Source: Methanosarcina sp. DH2
Lineage (GTDB): Archaea > Halobacteriota > Methanosarcinia > Methanosarcinales > Methanosarcinaceae
Reading direction: 5' to 3'
Assembly (NCBI RefSeq): GCF_020804225.1
Contig: NZ_WJBI01000002.1
Span: forward strand, 328,332-392,331
DNA length: 64,000 nt
The notes under the pieces: model-generated
What the model saw: the letters and a program-made list of their open reading frames with translations, nothing else
Told to the model about the DNA's origin: nothing
Database searches by the model: none
Part shown: positions 10,069-18,779 of the stretch, one piece after another
How positions within the stretch are numbered: the first letter of the stretch is position 1
How the letters are laid out: the number at the start of each line of letters is the position of its first letter
Translations under genes and position numbers: made by a program

Positions 10069-10982
10069 CTACACCAGGCTTTCAAGCAGCTCCTGATATT
10101 CTTTCCAGGGAAGAACAAAGTCACTGTTGTTTTCTTTTTTATCGAGATATTCAAGAAGGGTTCTGACATGGGCTTCAATATTGTAATAACCGGCATACTT
10201 CAAGAATTTTTTTGACCTCAATCGGGGTGCAAGAGCAAGAGCATATGAATTGAAAATCGGGCTGTAGAGGTCAATCAAAATTGTATGGATAAAGAACTCT
10301 TCTTCACTCGGCGTTTTTTTGCTAAAGAAGTATTAGTTCATATCGGTTACCACATCCAGGTCGTATTTTGAAAAAATGCTGATAGCCGTCGGGTGGACTT
10401 TATTTTCCAGATCCAATTAGAGACCAGGGTTCAGTTTTTCCGCCTTGAACAGAAATTCCAGGCATCTTTGCCAGATCAATACTCCGTTTTGGGAAACAAC
10501 CTTCAGGTTCATGTTTGCCCTATACTTAAAATAATTGTCAACGAAGTCTTCAAAAAACATATGGCGACTGTTCAGAAGAAACCTGCCGTTTTCTTTGATC
10601 ACAATCCCATACCTTGCCAGCCTTGATATTGCCGCAGAAACTGTATACCTGTCGAGACCTGTTATTTCAGAGGCTTCAGTGATACTGCGCGGCGATTTCA
10701 ATACGGAAAAAACATACAGAGATGAAGGAGTGAAAAGTTTACTCAACGGGAGTCTAGGAAATTCTCTCAAAATAGCTACACGAGATTGTGCATGTAGCGA
10801 ATCCGAGCTCGGATGTATACCTGGTTTCCATTTTGTTCTTTAAGCACGAAACCTTCGCTTTCTAGCGAACTTACAGCTTTCGATACTGTAGAGTGGTGCA
10901 GGTTTAAAAGCTCTGCAAGGTCCGATATATTCTTGGGCTCTTTAAGATATTTAAATATGGAAATTCCTGTAGAACTCAGCAT
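10069..10982 (-). pseudogene. Broken two-HTH transcriptional regulator
   Basis: Three open pieces read as one protein on the minus strand. Piece one (10982-10776) has a winged helix (ISDLAELLNLHHSTVSKAVS). Piece two (to 10417) has a second HTH (SITEASEITGLDRYTVSAAI). Piece three ends at 10069. A frameshift lies near 10771-10776, and two in-frame TAA codons follow piece two (after LNPGL and after VVTDMN); the amino acids between the stops still read as protein. The intact gene would be about 300 residues. Family: MarR/ArsR-like DNA-binding regulator. If the annotation of other strains shows an intact orthologue, decay here is recent. Confidence 0.75.
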
Positions 10983-11559
10983 TATGTGGAAAAATGTTCA
11001 CATACTGTATAAATAATATGGCAAAAATTCCACATCAAATAATTACGCAGATGGACAAAAATTGATAATTTCTAGTAAAACTCGATTATACATTACTCTC
11101 CCCAATCTATTTTCGACTTACAAACTTTCGTGGTTTAAACATAAGTGTTTACGTTCGAAACAATAGTTAGTTTTTAGAAGTACGATTAATTAGTTTGTTT
11201 ACTATAAATAAGGGATTTTAAGAGCTAATTTGAGACCCTTTAATATATCATAGTTTTATAATAGCGTTTTTATATTATCTGGGCGTTTATTCGTCCAGGC
11301 GTATATTTACGCGAAATTCATAAAACGGCTAACCACTGGCATATCAACGGCATATTGTCAAGGCTGCAAGTGTTATGCCGGTGTCTGGAACTGGAAGAGG
11401 AGCGTTTAGGAAAGAAGCATTTTAGGAGAGGGGCATTTTAGGAGAGGAGCATTCTACATGACCTGTTACAGGATTGGGGACCAGTATCCTTCTCATCCAT
11501 TGTTTAACAGGTAGATTTCTTTTACATCAACACTATCGTTTTTAAGGGGGAATAAGCTG
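10983..11559. other. 577-bp AT-rich region upstream of the superoxide dismutase gene
   Basis: It separates the broken regulator (minus) from the sod gene (plus). A purine-rich direct repeat (GCATTTTAGGAGAGG, about 11418-11450) and the ribosome binding site AAGGGGGAAT before 11560 are seen. No coding sequence is supported. Confidence 0.5.
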
Positions 11560-12111
11560 ATGAAAACTGGACTTGTATTACTGACAATCATCTCGGCAGT
11601 ACTGATGTTTGCAACTGCGGGATCTGCTGCCCAGGAAAACGCAACAGACAATGCCACAGACAGTGCGATAGCTGTCTTAAAGGACGCACAAAACAATACT
11701 GTAGGGTTTGCTACCTTTAACGAGGACGACTTTGGTCTGGTCCGCGTACAGGTTCTCGCTACCAACCTGACACCGGGACTGCATGGTATCCATATCCACG
11801 AGAACGCAAACTGCACAGGACCGTCGTTCACTTCTGCCGGCGGGCATTACAACCCTCTGGGTAAAGAACATGGTCTCGCAAATCCCAATGGCCCGCATGC
11901 CGGCGACCTTCCCAACCTTGTAGTGGGCTATGACGGCACGGGACAAATTGACGTCGTCACCAACCTTGTGACACTGTCAGCCGGACCGACTACGCTGTTC
12001 ACGGACAACGGCACTGCACTTGTAATCCATGCTGGTCCTGATGACCAGATAACAGACCCTGCCGGAACAAGCGGAGACAGGGTTGCCTGTGGGGTTATCG
12101 AGAAAAGATAA
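11560..12111 (+). CDS. sodC: Exported Cu/Zn superoxide dismutase
   Basis: 183 residues with a signal peptide (MKTGLVLLTIISAVLMFATA, cleavage probably after GSAA). It catalyses dismutation of superoxide outside the membrane. All metal ligands are visible: Cu ligands H78, H80 and H157, bridging H96, and Zn ligands H104, H113 and D116. The disulfide cysteines C85 (CTGPSF) and C177 (RVACGVI) are also present. The GGHYNP and GPHAGDLPN blocks are diagnostic. Start ATG follows AAGGGGGAATAAGCTG. It is monocistronic. An intact Cu/Zn SOD is uncommon in methanogens, which mostly use Fe-SOD or superoxide reductase; transfer from bacteria is plausible but unproven. Confidence 0.93.
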   Translation: MKTGLVLLTIISAVLMFATAGSAAQENATDNATDSAIAVLKDAQNNTVGFATFNEDDFGLVRVQVLATNLTPGLHGIHIHENANCTGPSFTSAGGHYNPLGKEHGLANPNGPHAGDLPNLVVGYDGTGQIDVVTNLVTLSAGPTTLFTDNGTALVIHAGPDDQITDPAGTSGDRVACGVIEKR

Positions 12112-12319
12112 GTTTTTCCTTAATCCTTCTATTTTTTTAATCTTCATGTTTTATCCCGAAAAAATTTCGTTTCTTAAATTTTTTTGCTATCGTTGAATAT
12201 CGGGCAGAGTAGCTGTTATCATCTCGCAATTTCAAATTTGTTCCATTGTTTCCACTTACTTCCTTGAAACCTGCTGGAAATACAATTTCCATAGCAATCA
12301 ACCATTTGTGTTATATGCT

Positions 12320-12448
12320 GAGCTCATCCCAAAACCAATTTTATTCTTAAATCAGTAATATTCAGAACAATTTTTCATGATCAGAAACTCGATCTATTAT
12401 TCGAGACACGGAATTCTGAGAATCAATTTATAGTTTCGGGATAGGCTC
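12320..12448. mobile_element. Degenerate MITE, copy 1
   Basis: 129 bp bounded by GAGCTCATCCCAAAAC and an imperfect inverted copy (GTTTCGGGATAGGCTC). Ends and length match the better preserved element at 50048-50177. No coding capacity. The remaining parts of 12112-12917 show no supported gene. Confidence 0.7.
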
Positions 12449-12917
12449 GCTATTAAATAATTATATGAACTGGCCAAAGATTTTGGATCTGCTACATAAT
12501 TTTGGGATACAATAGGATTCGCATTTTACTGGAAAATATAAGTTTCAGCGGATTGGATTACTTTTTTGTTATGAAAATGAAGCAGTCTCTTTCAATGAGC
12601 CCGCCAAACTTGTAAACTTAATAAAGAATCCGACCTGGATCTTGACTGCAAAATGCTTGAAATGGATCGGTACTCTTGAAGCTTGACAGTGTTATTACCA
12701 TGTGCCTGAATCAAAAATATTGATCCCGTTAAGTGCCCACGAAAAGCTGTCAGCTTCATAGAAGATTGCGTCGGTAATAACTCTACTACCTGAGGACAAA
12801 TATGTTATTAAAAAAACATATTTTATCATTAATTTTGTAAGATAAGCCACCGCAAAATAGACAACTTTTTATACAAACTTATCTTTCAACCATTTTAATA
12901 ACCCTGGAGGTTTATGT

Positions 12918-13874
12918 ATGAGGTTTAGCTTAAAATTATGTATTATAGTTATTTTAATAATTCTTTTACCAATAAATGTTCAGGCTGAAACAAGTAAGTA
13001 CCAGGCAGGAAAGCTCGTTGACGAATATATATTAGAAAACGAAATGTCTACCCCTTACGGACCATATGAGTATAAAGGGAATGAATATTTTGTAGTTAAA
13101 TTAATACCTCAAAATCAAGTAGATTTAATCAAAACCCAATTCGTGGTAGATAAAACGAAAGGAGAAATCGTTCTAGATCAGGATGTCTATTACGGCGTAT
13201 CAAAAATTGACCTTTATTTAAACGATATTGCTGCAAACGACTACTTAACAATGTATAATGATAATACAATAGCGATACGCGAAGACATTAGTTACTGGGG
13301 CGATTCTCAAAAATTCTGGAGTGAAACTGCAGATATTGCCACAACAACTGATGAAAAAAACGCAGCAGAAGAGGCAGCATCTATTTGTGGGGAACTAGTA
13401 GTTAAATTTGAAGGTGAATTAGAAGTTTCCCAAAATCTGATTGATGCTATTAATGATATTCTTGAAGACACCCCAAGCGATGTGGAAGTAGATAACTATA
13501 TAGATTTAAAAACTCAGTTAAACAGTAATTATAAAGATAGTCAAAAAGCTGTAGTTGAAGCCAGTGACAGTTTTCCTCCAATTTATGATAAATTCACAGA
13601 CAGCAATTATGCATATGGTTTACCAAAATCAGATTGGGAGAGTTATAAAAACACTGATTTGAGTGAACTGGGGAACTTAGACGATAACTACAAGGTATTA
13701 ATTACCTCAGGTCAGATAGATCCATGGGTACAAGACAATATAGATTGGTCATGGGAATCAATGAATGACAGAGTAGCCTCTGGGAGTAACATTTTAGCGT
13801 CTTTGCCCGGATTCGGAGTTTCAGGATCTATTGTAGCTCTTTTACTTTTAATACTTCTATTCAAAAAGAAGTGA
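12918..13874 (+). CDS. Exported surface protein with sorting-type C-terminal tail
   Basis: 318 residues. N-terminal signal peptide (MRFSLKLCIIVILIILLPIN, then VQAE). The C-terminus is LPGFGVSGSIVALLLLILLF followed by KKK, a PGF-CTERM-like tripartite tail (PGF motif, hydrophobic span, basic end) of the kind processed by archaeosortase. The body is acidic and partly helical with no enzyme motif that I recognise. The start ATG follows CTGGAGG. Likely anchored on the outer cell surface; function unknown. It stands alone between two spacers. Confidence 0.8.
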   Translation: MRFSLKLCIIVILIILLPINVQAETSKYQAGKLVDEYILENEMSTPYGPYEYKGNEYFVVKLIPQNQVDLIKTQFVVDKTKGEIVLDQDVYYGVSKIDLYLNDIAANDYLTMYNDNTIAIREDISYWGDSQKFWSETADIATTTDEKNAAEEAASICGELVVKFEGELEVSQNLIDAINDILEDTPSDVEVDNYIDLKTQLNSNYKDSQKAVVEASDSFPPIYDKFTDSNYAYGLPKSDWESYKNTDLSELGNLDDNYKVLITSGQIDPWVQDNIDWSWESMNDRVASGSNILASLPGFGVSGSIVALLLLILLFKKK

Positions 13875-14053
13875 GATGTTTTTGTAAGTGTCCAGGGTAT
13901 AATTGACGGCGTTCCATTGAGCGCCGCGATAATGCCCATTATAACAGGCAAACCGTTCGTTCTGATAGTAGACATACCTTCTAATGATTTTCGAACATCG
14001 GCTGGATGTGAACAATAATATTTATAATCTCACTAAGTGTATCCACCAAATTG

Positions 14054-15349
14054 ATGGTAGACAACCTGGTTGCAAATGAAAACAATGTGCCTGTTGAGCG
14101 TATTCACCAGGTCCACGAATCTCCCTGCAGGGCAGTTCTGGCAATAACCGGTGGCGGGGCAGAAATTATTGGGGAACTTCTCCGCCACGGCAGCGGCTCT
14201 GCAACTGTGCTTGATGCGGTTGTTCCGTACAGTACAGATGCAATGGACCGGTTTCTCGGAAGAAAACCAGAGAAGTACTGCTCGGAAAAAACTGCGAGAT
14301 CGATGGCTATGGTCGCTTACCAGCGAGCCCTGGACCTATCAAAAGGCGACGGGTTTGCAGACCAGGAAGTAATCGGAATTGGAGCGACCTGCAAGCTTAA
14401 AGCAGCAAACGAGCGGGAAGGCAGGAAACATGAGATCCATGTTGCTATCCAGGCAGTATGTGAAACCAGAGTGAGTTCACTTGAACTGATAGTAGACAGG
14501 ACAAGGGAAGAGGAAGAAAAGATTGCTGCACTCCTGATTTTCAATGTACTCGCCCGCCACTGTGGCGTTCCCGAAATTAGTTTACCGGATGGGATCGGGG
14601 CGCGGAATGGAATCGAGAACTGCACCGGAACTGATCAAAGAGAAGAAACTAATCGAAGGGAAGAGATTATTGAAAAATTTGCTTCGGTGTCCGGGGAGGT
14701 AGGAGGTCTCCTGAAACAGCAGAATTGCAGTGCTGATTTTTCCTGCAAGACAACTGGAATTGCAAGAATTAATCTTGATGAAACAAAAGCTCTCGAAGAG
14801 GTAAAGCCTGAGGAAATAAAGCTCGTATTCTCCGGCTCTTTTGATCCCTGCCATAGTAACCACGTTTTTATGGCAAAAACGGCATCAGAGAAACTTAACA
14901 CACCTGTTTATTTTGAAATTTCTTTGACTAATGTCGACAAGCCGCCCATAGATTTTATTTCGTTGAACCAGAGGCTAAATTCTTTAAGAGAATACAAAGA
15001 CAAAAGCTTCATTGGCGGCATTTGTCTGACCAATGCACCTCTTTTCCTTCAGAAAGCTGTCATTTTCCCGAACAGTACTTTTATTGTTGGTGCCGATACC
15101 ATCAACAGGATTTTTGATGCAAAATATTATAGTGGTATAGAGGACACATCCACAGTTTTAAAGCACTTTAAAGAAAAGAATATACGCTTCATGGTATTTC
15201 ACAGAAAATCCATTAAAATTTACATCAACCCTGATGCCCTTGAGTTCTGCGAAATTATCCCTGTAGATGAATATGAAGATGATGGGATATCTTCTACAGA
15301 AATCAGAAGAAAAAGTGAAAATTATAAAGAGAATCTGGATAACAAATGA
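14054..15349 (+). CDS. CinA-like domain fused to a NadD-like nucleotidyltransferase
   Basis: 431 residues from the ATG at 14054; a TTG directly before it is an alternative. Residues about 20-170 resemble the CinA C-terminal (nicotinamide-nucleotide amidase-like) fold: AITGGGAEIIGELL and DQEVIGIGATCKL. Residues about 255-415 form a cytidylyltransferase-like domain with the HxxH motif (FSGSFDPCHSNH), a late ISSTEIRRKS motif and FIVGADT between. This combination points to pyridine-nucleotide chemistry, possibly salvage or repair, but the substrate is unknown and the link is inferred. A variable linker separates the domains (about 175-250). No operon partner is seen. Confidence 0.75.
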   Translation: MVDNLVANENNVPVERIHQVHESPCRAVLAITGGGAEIIGELLRHGSGSATVLDAVVPYSTDAMDRFLGRKPEKYCSEKTARSMAMVAYQRALDLSKGDGFADQEVIGIGATCKLKAANEREGRKHEIHVAIQAVCETRVSSLELIVDRTREEEEKIAALLIFNVLARHCGVPEISLPDGIGARNGIENCTGTDQREETNRREEIIEKFASVSGEVGGLLKQQNCSADFSCKTTGIARINLDETKALEEVKPEEIKLVFSGSFDPCHSNHVFMAKTASEKLNTPVYFEISLTNVDKPPIDFISLNQRLNSLREYKDKSFIGGICLTNAPLFLQKAVIFPNSTFIVGADTINRIFDAKYYSGIEDTSTVLKHFKEKNIRFMVFHRKSIKIYINPDALEFCEIIPVDEYEDDGISSTEIRRKSENYKENLDNK

Positions 15350-15661
15350 AATTCAAGCTTTTAAATAAATAACAGGCTTCAATAAATAATCTAGTTAAAA
15401 TACTTATAACCATTTTTTTGTTTTAATTTATTCTCCTCTTTTTGGAGAGAGCCGCTCTCCTTAGCAGATCTTACAAAATGAGACCTACAGCCGATAAAGT
15501 TGTATAGACGGGCTTGTTTCAAAACTACCTCCAATAACTCTGAACCAATATTTTGGAGTAGAGAACCAAAATCAAGAGGAATAAATAGAACACTTGTTTT
15601 GGGTCAAAAGCATGAATAGTCGGGATTTTGAAACCAGCTCATTATTATAAACAGGCATTTT
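15350..15661. other. Convergent intergenic region
   Basis: 312 bp between the fusion gene (plus) and a hypothetical gene (minus). CTCCTCTTTTTGGAGAGAGCC at about 15430 could form a weak hairpin. No gene seen. Confidence 0.4.
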
Positions 15662-16048
15662 TCATTCATCTTTGATTTCATCCCACATTAAACCACGTTC
15701 TCCACATCTGGGAGCACGTAAACTATTTTCAGTTATCATCCATTTTATGTGACTAACCAAGTGTTTGTAAGAAAAATTATGGAGCTTCTTATAATGAATC
15801 TCATCTATTACAGCTTTCAATAAACTGATAGTAAACCGTGTCTGTTCTTTCCTTATACTGTCGCTCAGGAAGCTAGGGGTGTCTTTTTCATAGTGCCATA
15901 GTATCCACTCATCGGTCACAGGATACCGTTTAGTAGACAGCACCTTCATCTCAAGTACTAAATCTAAACTCGGTTTTTTTTCAAATTCTTCAATTACAGC
16001 CTTTAACCTGTTCAGGTTAGCTAGTTTAGTTTCTTCACTTACTGCCAT
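15662..16048 (-). CDS. Hypothetical protein, 128 residues
   Basis: I do not recognise the family. The ATG at 16048 is chosen because GGAGAATAAAA precedes it; the frame could extend to a TTG at 16072. The product is soluble, charged and probably helical (LANLNRLKAVIEEFEKKPSL at the start), with a mid-region TDEWILWHYEKDTPSF and a C-terminal Cys (RAPRCGERG). No signal peptide or membrane span. Flanked by long spacers on both sides, so no context helps. Confidence 0.6.
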   Translation of the reverse strand: MAVSEETKLANLNRLKAVIEEFEKKPSLDLVLEMKVLSTKRYPVTDEWILWHYEKDTPSFLSDSIRKEQTRFTISLLKAVIDEIHYKKLHNFSYKHLVSHIKWMITENSLRAPRCGERGLMWDEIKDE

Positions 16049-16489
16049 TTTTATTCTCCAGCTTCCTAACAAATACTCTTAATTCATAGCCCCTATTTAA
16101 TTGAATGGTGCTATATATTTAAAACTAGATTTATATGGTGGCCACCATCGAGAGTCATAAGGTAAATTTTAGTCTCAAATTGAGATTCTAAGGTTTCGAG
16201 CTGCTTTTCTAGTTCTTTTAAGAACCTCATTATATGCCACCAGGATCATAATTTAGGTATAGGATGTTAAGCCAGCATTTATTTTTCTTTTTACTCAAAC
16301 AATAACTGTAGAAAATTATAGAATTACGAATAAAATCTACTTAATTCTCTTTTTGCTTACATATTTATATTTTTAAAATCTTATTATATACTTTTAGAAA
16401 ATTATAAATATTATTATTCGGAAACAACTTACCGTATTCCTATAAAATAAAGATTCCAGGTTATATTGAGATAAAAAGGACAGAAAAAA
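16049..16489. promoter_or_regulatory. Upstream region of the dimethylamine operon
   Basis: 440 bp, very AT-rich, without a supported gene. TATA-like runs (TTATATACTTTTAG near 16380) lie about 100 bp before mtbC, consistent with the long leaders known for methylamine operons. AAAGGACAG precedes the mtbC ATG. Confidence 0.45.
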
Positions 16490-17134
16490 ATGGCAGATAT
16501 CGAAGGATTGCTCCACGAGGTTGCCGATGCGGTAATCTCATGTAAAAAAGAAAAAGTGCTCGAAGCGGTTGAAAAAGCAAAGGCTGAGATCCCGCCGGAA
16601 GAAATTATTGAAAAAGGGCTTTCTGCTGGCATGAACCAGGTAGGAGTTTTATTTGAAAGGGGAAAACTCTTCCTGCCTCATGTGATGATTGCAGCCGATG
16701 CGATGACTGCGGGCGTGAAATTGCTTGAAGAGGGCATGCCGGCAGGCACCCAGGAAAAGAAGCTCGGAGTAATTGTAAACGGAACCGTTGAAGGAGATGT
16801 GCACGACATAGGCAAGTCAATCGTCTCAACCATGCTGCAGCCTGCCGGTTTTGAAGTCCACGACATAGGCAGGGATGTCCCTATCCGAAGTTTTGTAGAG
16901 AAAGCAAAGGAAACTGATGCTGATATGATAGGGACCTCTGCCCTGATGACCACAACCCTGCAGGGGCAGAGGGAAGTTATCGAGCTCCTGAAAGAGGAAG
17001 GGCTGCGCAGCCGAATCAAAGTAATGGTAGGCGGTGCTCCTGCAACTCAGGCCTGGGCTGACAAAATAGGCGCGGACTGTTATGCAGAAAATGCAAGCGA
17101 AGCCGTTGCAAAAGCAAAGGAACTGCTGCTCTGA
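16490..17134 (+). CDS. mtbC: Dimethylamine corrinoid protein MtbC
   Basis: 214 residues. It carries the methyl group from the dimethylamine methyltransferase (MtbB, next gene) to the methylcobamide:CoM methyltransferase. An N-terminal four-helix cap (to about residue 88) is followed by a cobalamin-binding Rossmann domain with DVHDIG (the His is the lower axial cobalt ligand), then TSALMTTT and the GGAPATQAWADKIGAD loop. Length is normal for methylamine corrinoid proteins. MtmC and MttC are very similar; MtbC is chosen because mtbB follows. 200 bp of repeats separate it from mtbB. Confidence 0.9.
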   Translation: MADIEGLLHEVADAVISCKKEKVLEAVEKAKAEIPPEEIIEKGLSAGMNQVGVLFERGKLFLPHVMIAADAMTAGVKLLEEGMPAGTQEKKLGVIVNGTVEGDVHDIGKSIVSTMLQPAGFEVHDIGRDVPIRSFVEKAKETDADMIGTSALMTTTLQGQREVIELLKEEGLRSRIKVMVGGAPATQAWADKIGADCYAENASEAVAKAKELLL

Positions 17135-17199
17135 ACCCCAGATTCAGTCCAAATTATTCCAGTCTAAATTATTTCATTCATTTAAAGCTCAGTCTTCTA

Positions 17200-17315
17200 A
17201 GTTCAATCATCTGAATTTAGTCATCTGAATTTAGTCATCTGAATTTAGTCATCTGAATTAGTCATTTGAATTTGGTCATCTGAGTTTAGTCATCTAAGTT
17301 TAATCAGTCTAATTT
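17200..17315. repeat. 14-bp tandem repeat between mtbC and mtbB
   Basis: About eight imperfect copies of TCATCTGAATTTAG in tandem, degenerating at the edges, filling most of the 200-bp mtbC-mtbB spacer. It would be transcribed if the operon mRNA is continuous. Confidence 0.85.
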
Positions 17316-17335
17316 GAGCAATGGAGGATTAAAAA

Positions 17336-18739
17336 ATGGCTGCTGAATACGCTTTGAGGATGGGAGACGGCAAAAGAATCTACCTGACAGAAGAAAAAAT
17401 CCTCAGTGAAATAGAAGCCGGTTCTGGAAACGCTGCAGACCTTGGAGAAATCCCTGATCTCAGCGTTGATGAAATCGACAAGCTTGCACAAATCCTTATG
17501 ATGCCCGGAAAAGCCGTAAGCGTCGAACACGGCATGGAAGTTCCAGTCACTCACGATATAGGCACAATTCGGCTTGACGGTGACCAGGGGAACAGCGGAG
17601 TTGGAATTCCTTCAAGCAGGCTTGTCGGCTGTATGATGCACGAGAGGGCTTTCGGCGCCGATACAATGGAACTTGGACACATCGACTACAGTTTCAAACC
17701 GGTAAAACCCGTTGTTGCAAACGAGTGCCAGGCAATGGAGGTCTGCCAGCAGAATATGATCATCCCGCTCTTCTACGGTGCAATGCCTAACATGGGGCTT
17801 TACTATACCCCGGATGGGCCTTTCGAAAACCCGGGCGACCTCATGAAGATGTTCAAAATCGACAAGGCGAGAGAGTCTATGGAACATGCAGCCGAACATC
17901 TTACAAGGGACACGGTCTGGGTCATGCAGAAGCTCTTTGCCTCGGGAGCTGACGGGGTTAATTTTGACACAACTGCTGCAGCAGGAGATGCTGATATGTA
18001 TGGCACTCTCTGCGCGGTCGAGATCCTCAGGACTCAGTTTCCGGACATGTACATTGAAATGGGAATGGCAGGCGAGATGGTGCTCGGGATGCACGGGGAA
18101 CTGGAGTACGACGGAGTGCGCCTTGCAGGACTCTGGCCGCATGAACAGGCACCTCTTGCAGCACAGGCAGGGGCAAACGTTTTCGGGCCAGTTGTCAACA
18201 CAAACACCAGCAAGACTTCTCCATGGAACCTGGCACGTGCTGTCACATTCATAAAAGCGGCAGTTGAAGCGTCCTCAATTCCCTGCCACGTGAATATGGG
18301 TATGGGTGTGGGCGGAATTCCAATGCTTGAGACTCCACCTGTGGATGCGGTTACAAGGGCAAGCAAGGCGATGGTCGAGATTGCAGGCGTAGACGGCATA
18401 TAGATAGGGGTCGGCGACCCGCTGGGTATGCCGATTTCCCACATAATGGCTTCCGGCATGACCGGGATAAGGGCTGCAGGCGACCTCGTCGCAAGGATGG
18501 AATTCTCAAAGAACATGCGCATCGGCGAGGCAAAAGAGTACGTGGCAAAGAAGCTCAATGTCGATGCCATGGACCTCTCAGACGAACATGTCATGAGAGA
18601 ACTGCGTGAAGAGCTCGATATTGGTATCATCACCTCCGTGCCCGGAGCTGCAAAGAGTATTGCCGCAAAGATGAATATCGAGAAGCTGCTCGGTATCAAA
18701 ATCAACTCCTGCGAAGCCTTCAGGAAGCAGATTGCCTGA
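17336..18739 (+). CDS. mtbB: Dimethylamine methyltransferase MtbB, with in-frame UAG read as pyrrolysine
   Basis: 467 residues when codon 356 (TAG, 18401-18403) is read through; translation before it ends VEIAGVDGI and after it resumes [11 protein letters not shown] without a break in family similarity. MtbB demethylates dimethylamine and passes the methyl group to MtbC; pyrrolysine at this site in the barrel is essential in the family. The opening [11 protein letters not shown] and the block [15 protein letters not shown] are typical. ATG 17336 follows GGAGG. The stop-like codon makes naive gene calls split it into 17336-18403 and a fragment starting at 18428. It forms an operon with mtbC and the permease. 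Confidence 0.95.
18401..18403 (+). other. UAG codon for pyrrolysine (Pyl356 of MtbB)
   Basis: In-frame TAG flanked by conserved MtbB coding sequence on both sides; the reading frame continues 112 codons to a TGA at 18737-18739. Confidence 0.93.
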
Positions 18740-18779
18740 CACTGGTGCTTAAAGAGATTTTTGAAAAAAGGTGATTCTT

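Noticed and set aside
18428..18739. Separate 103-residue gene after mtbB
   Set aside because: It is the C-terminal part of MtbB after the pyrrolysine UAG, not an independent gene.
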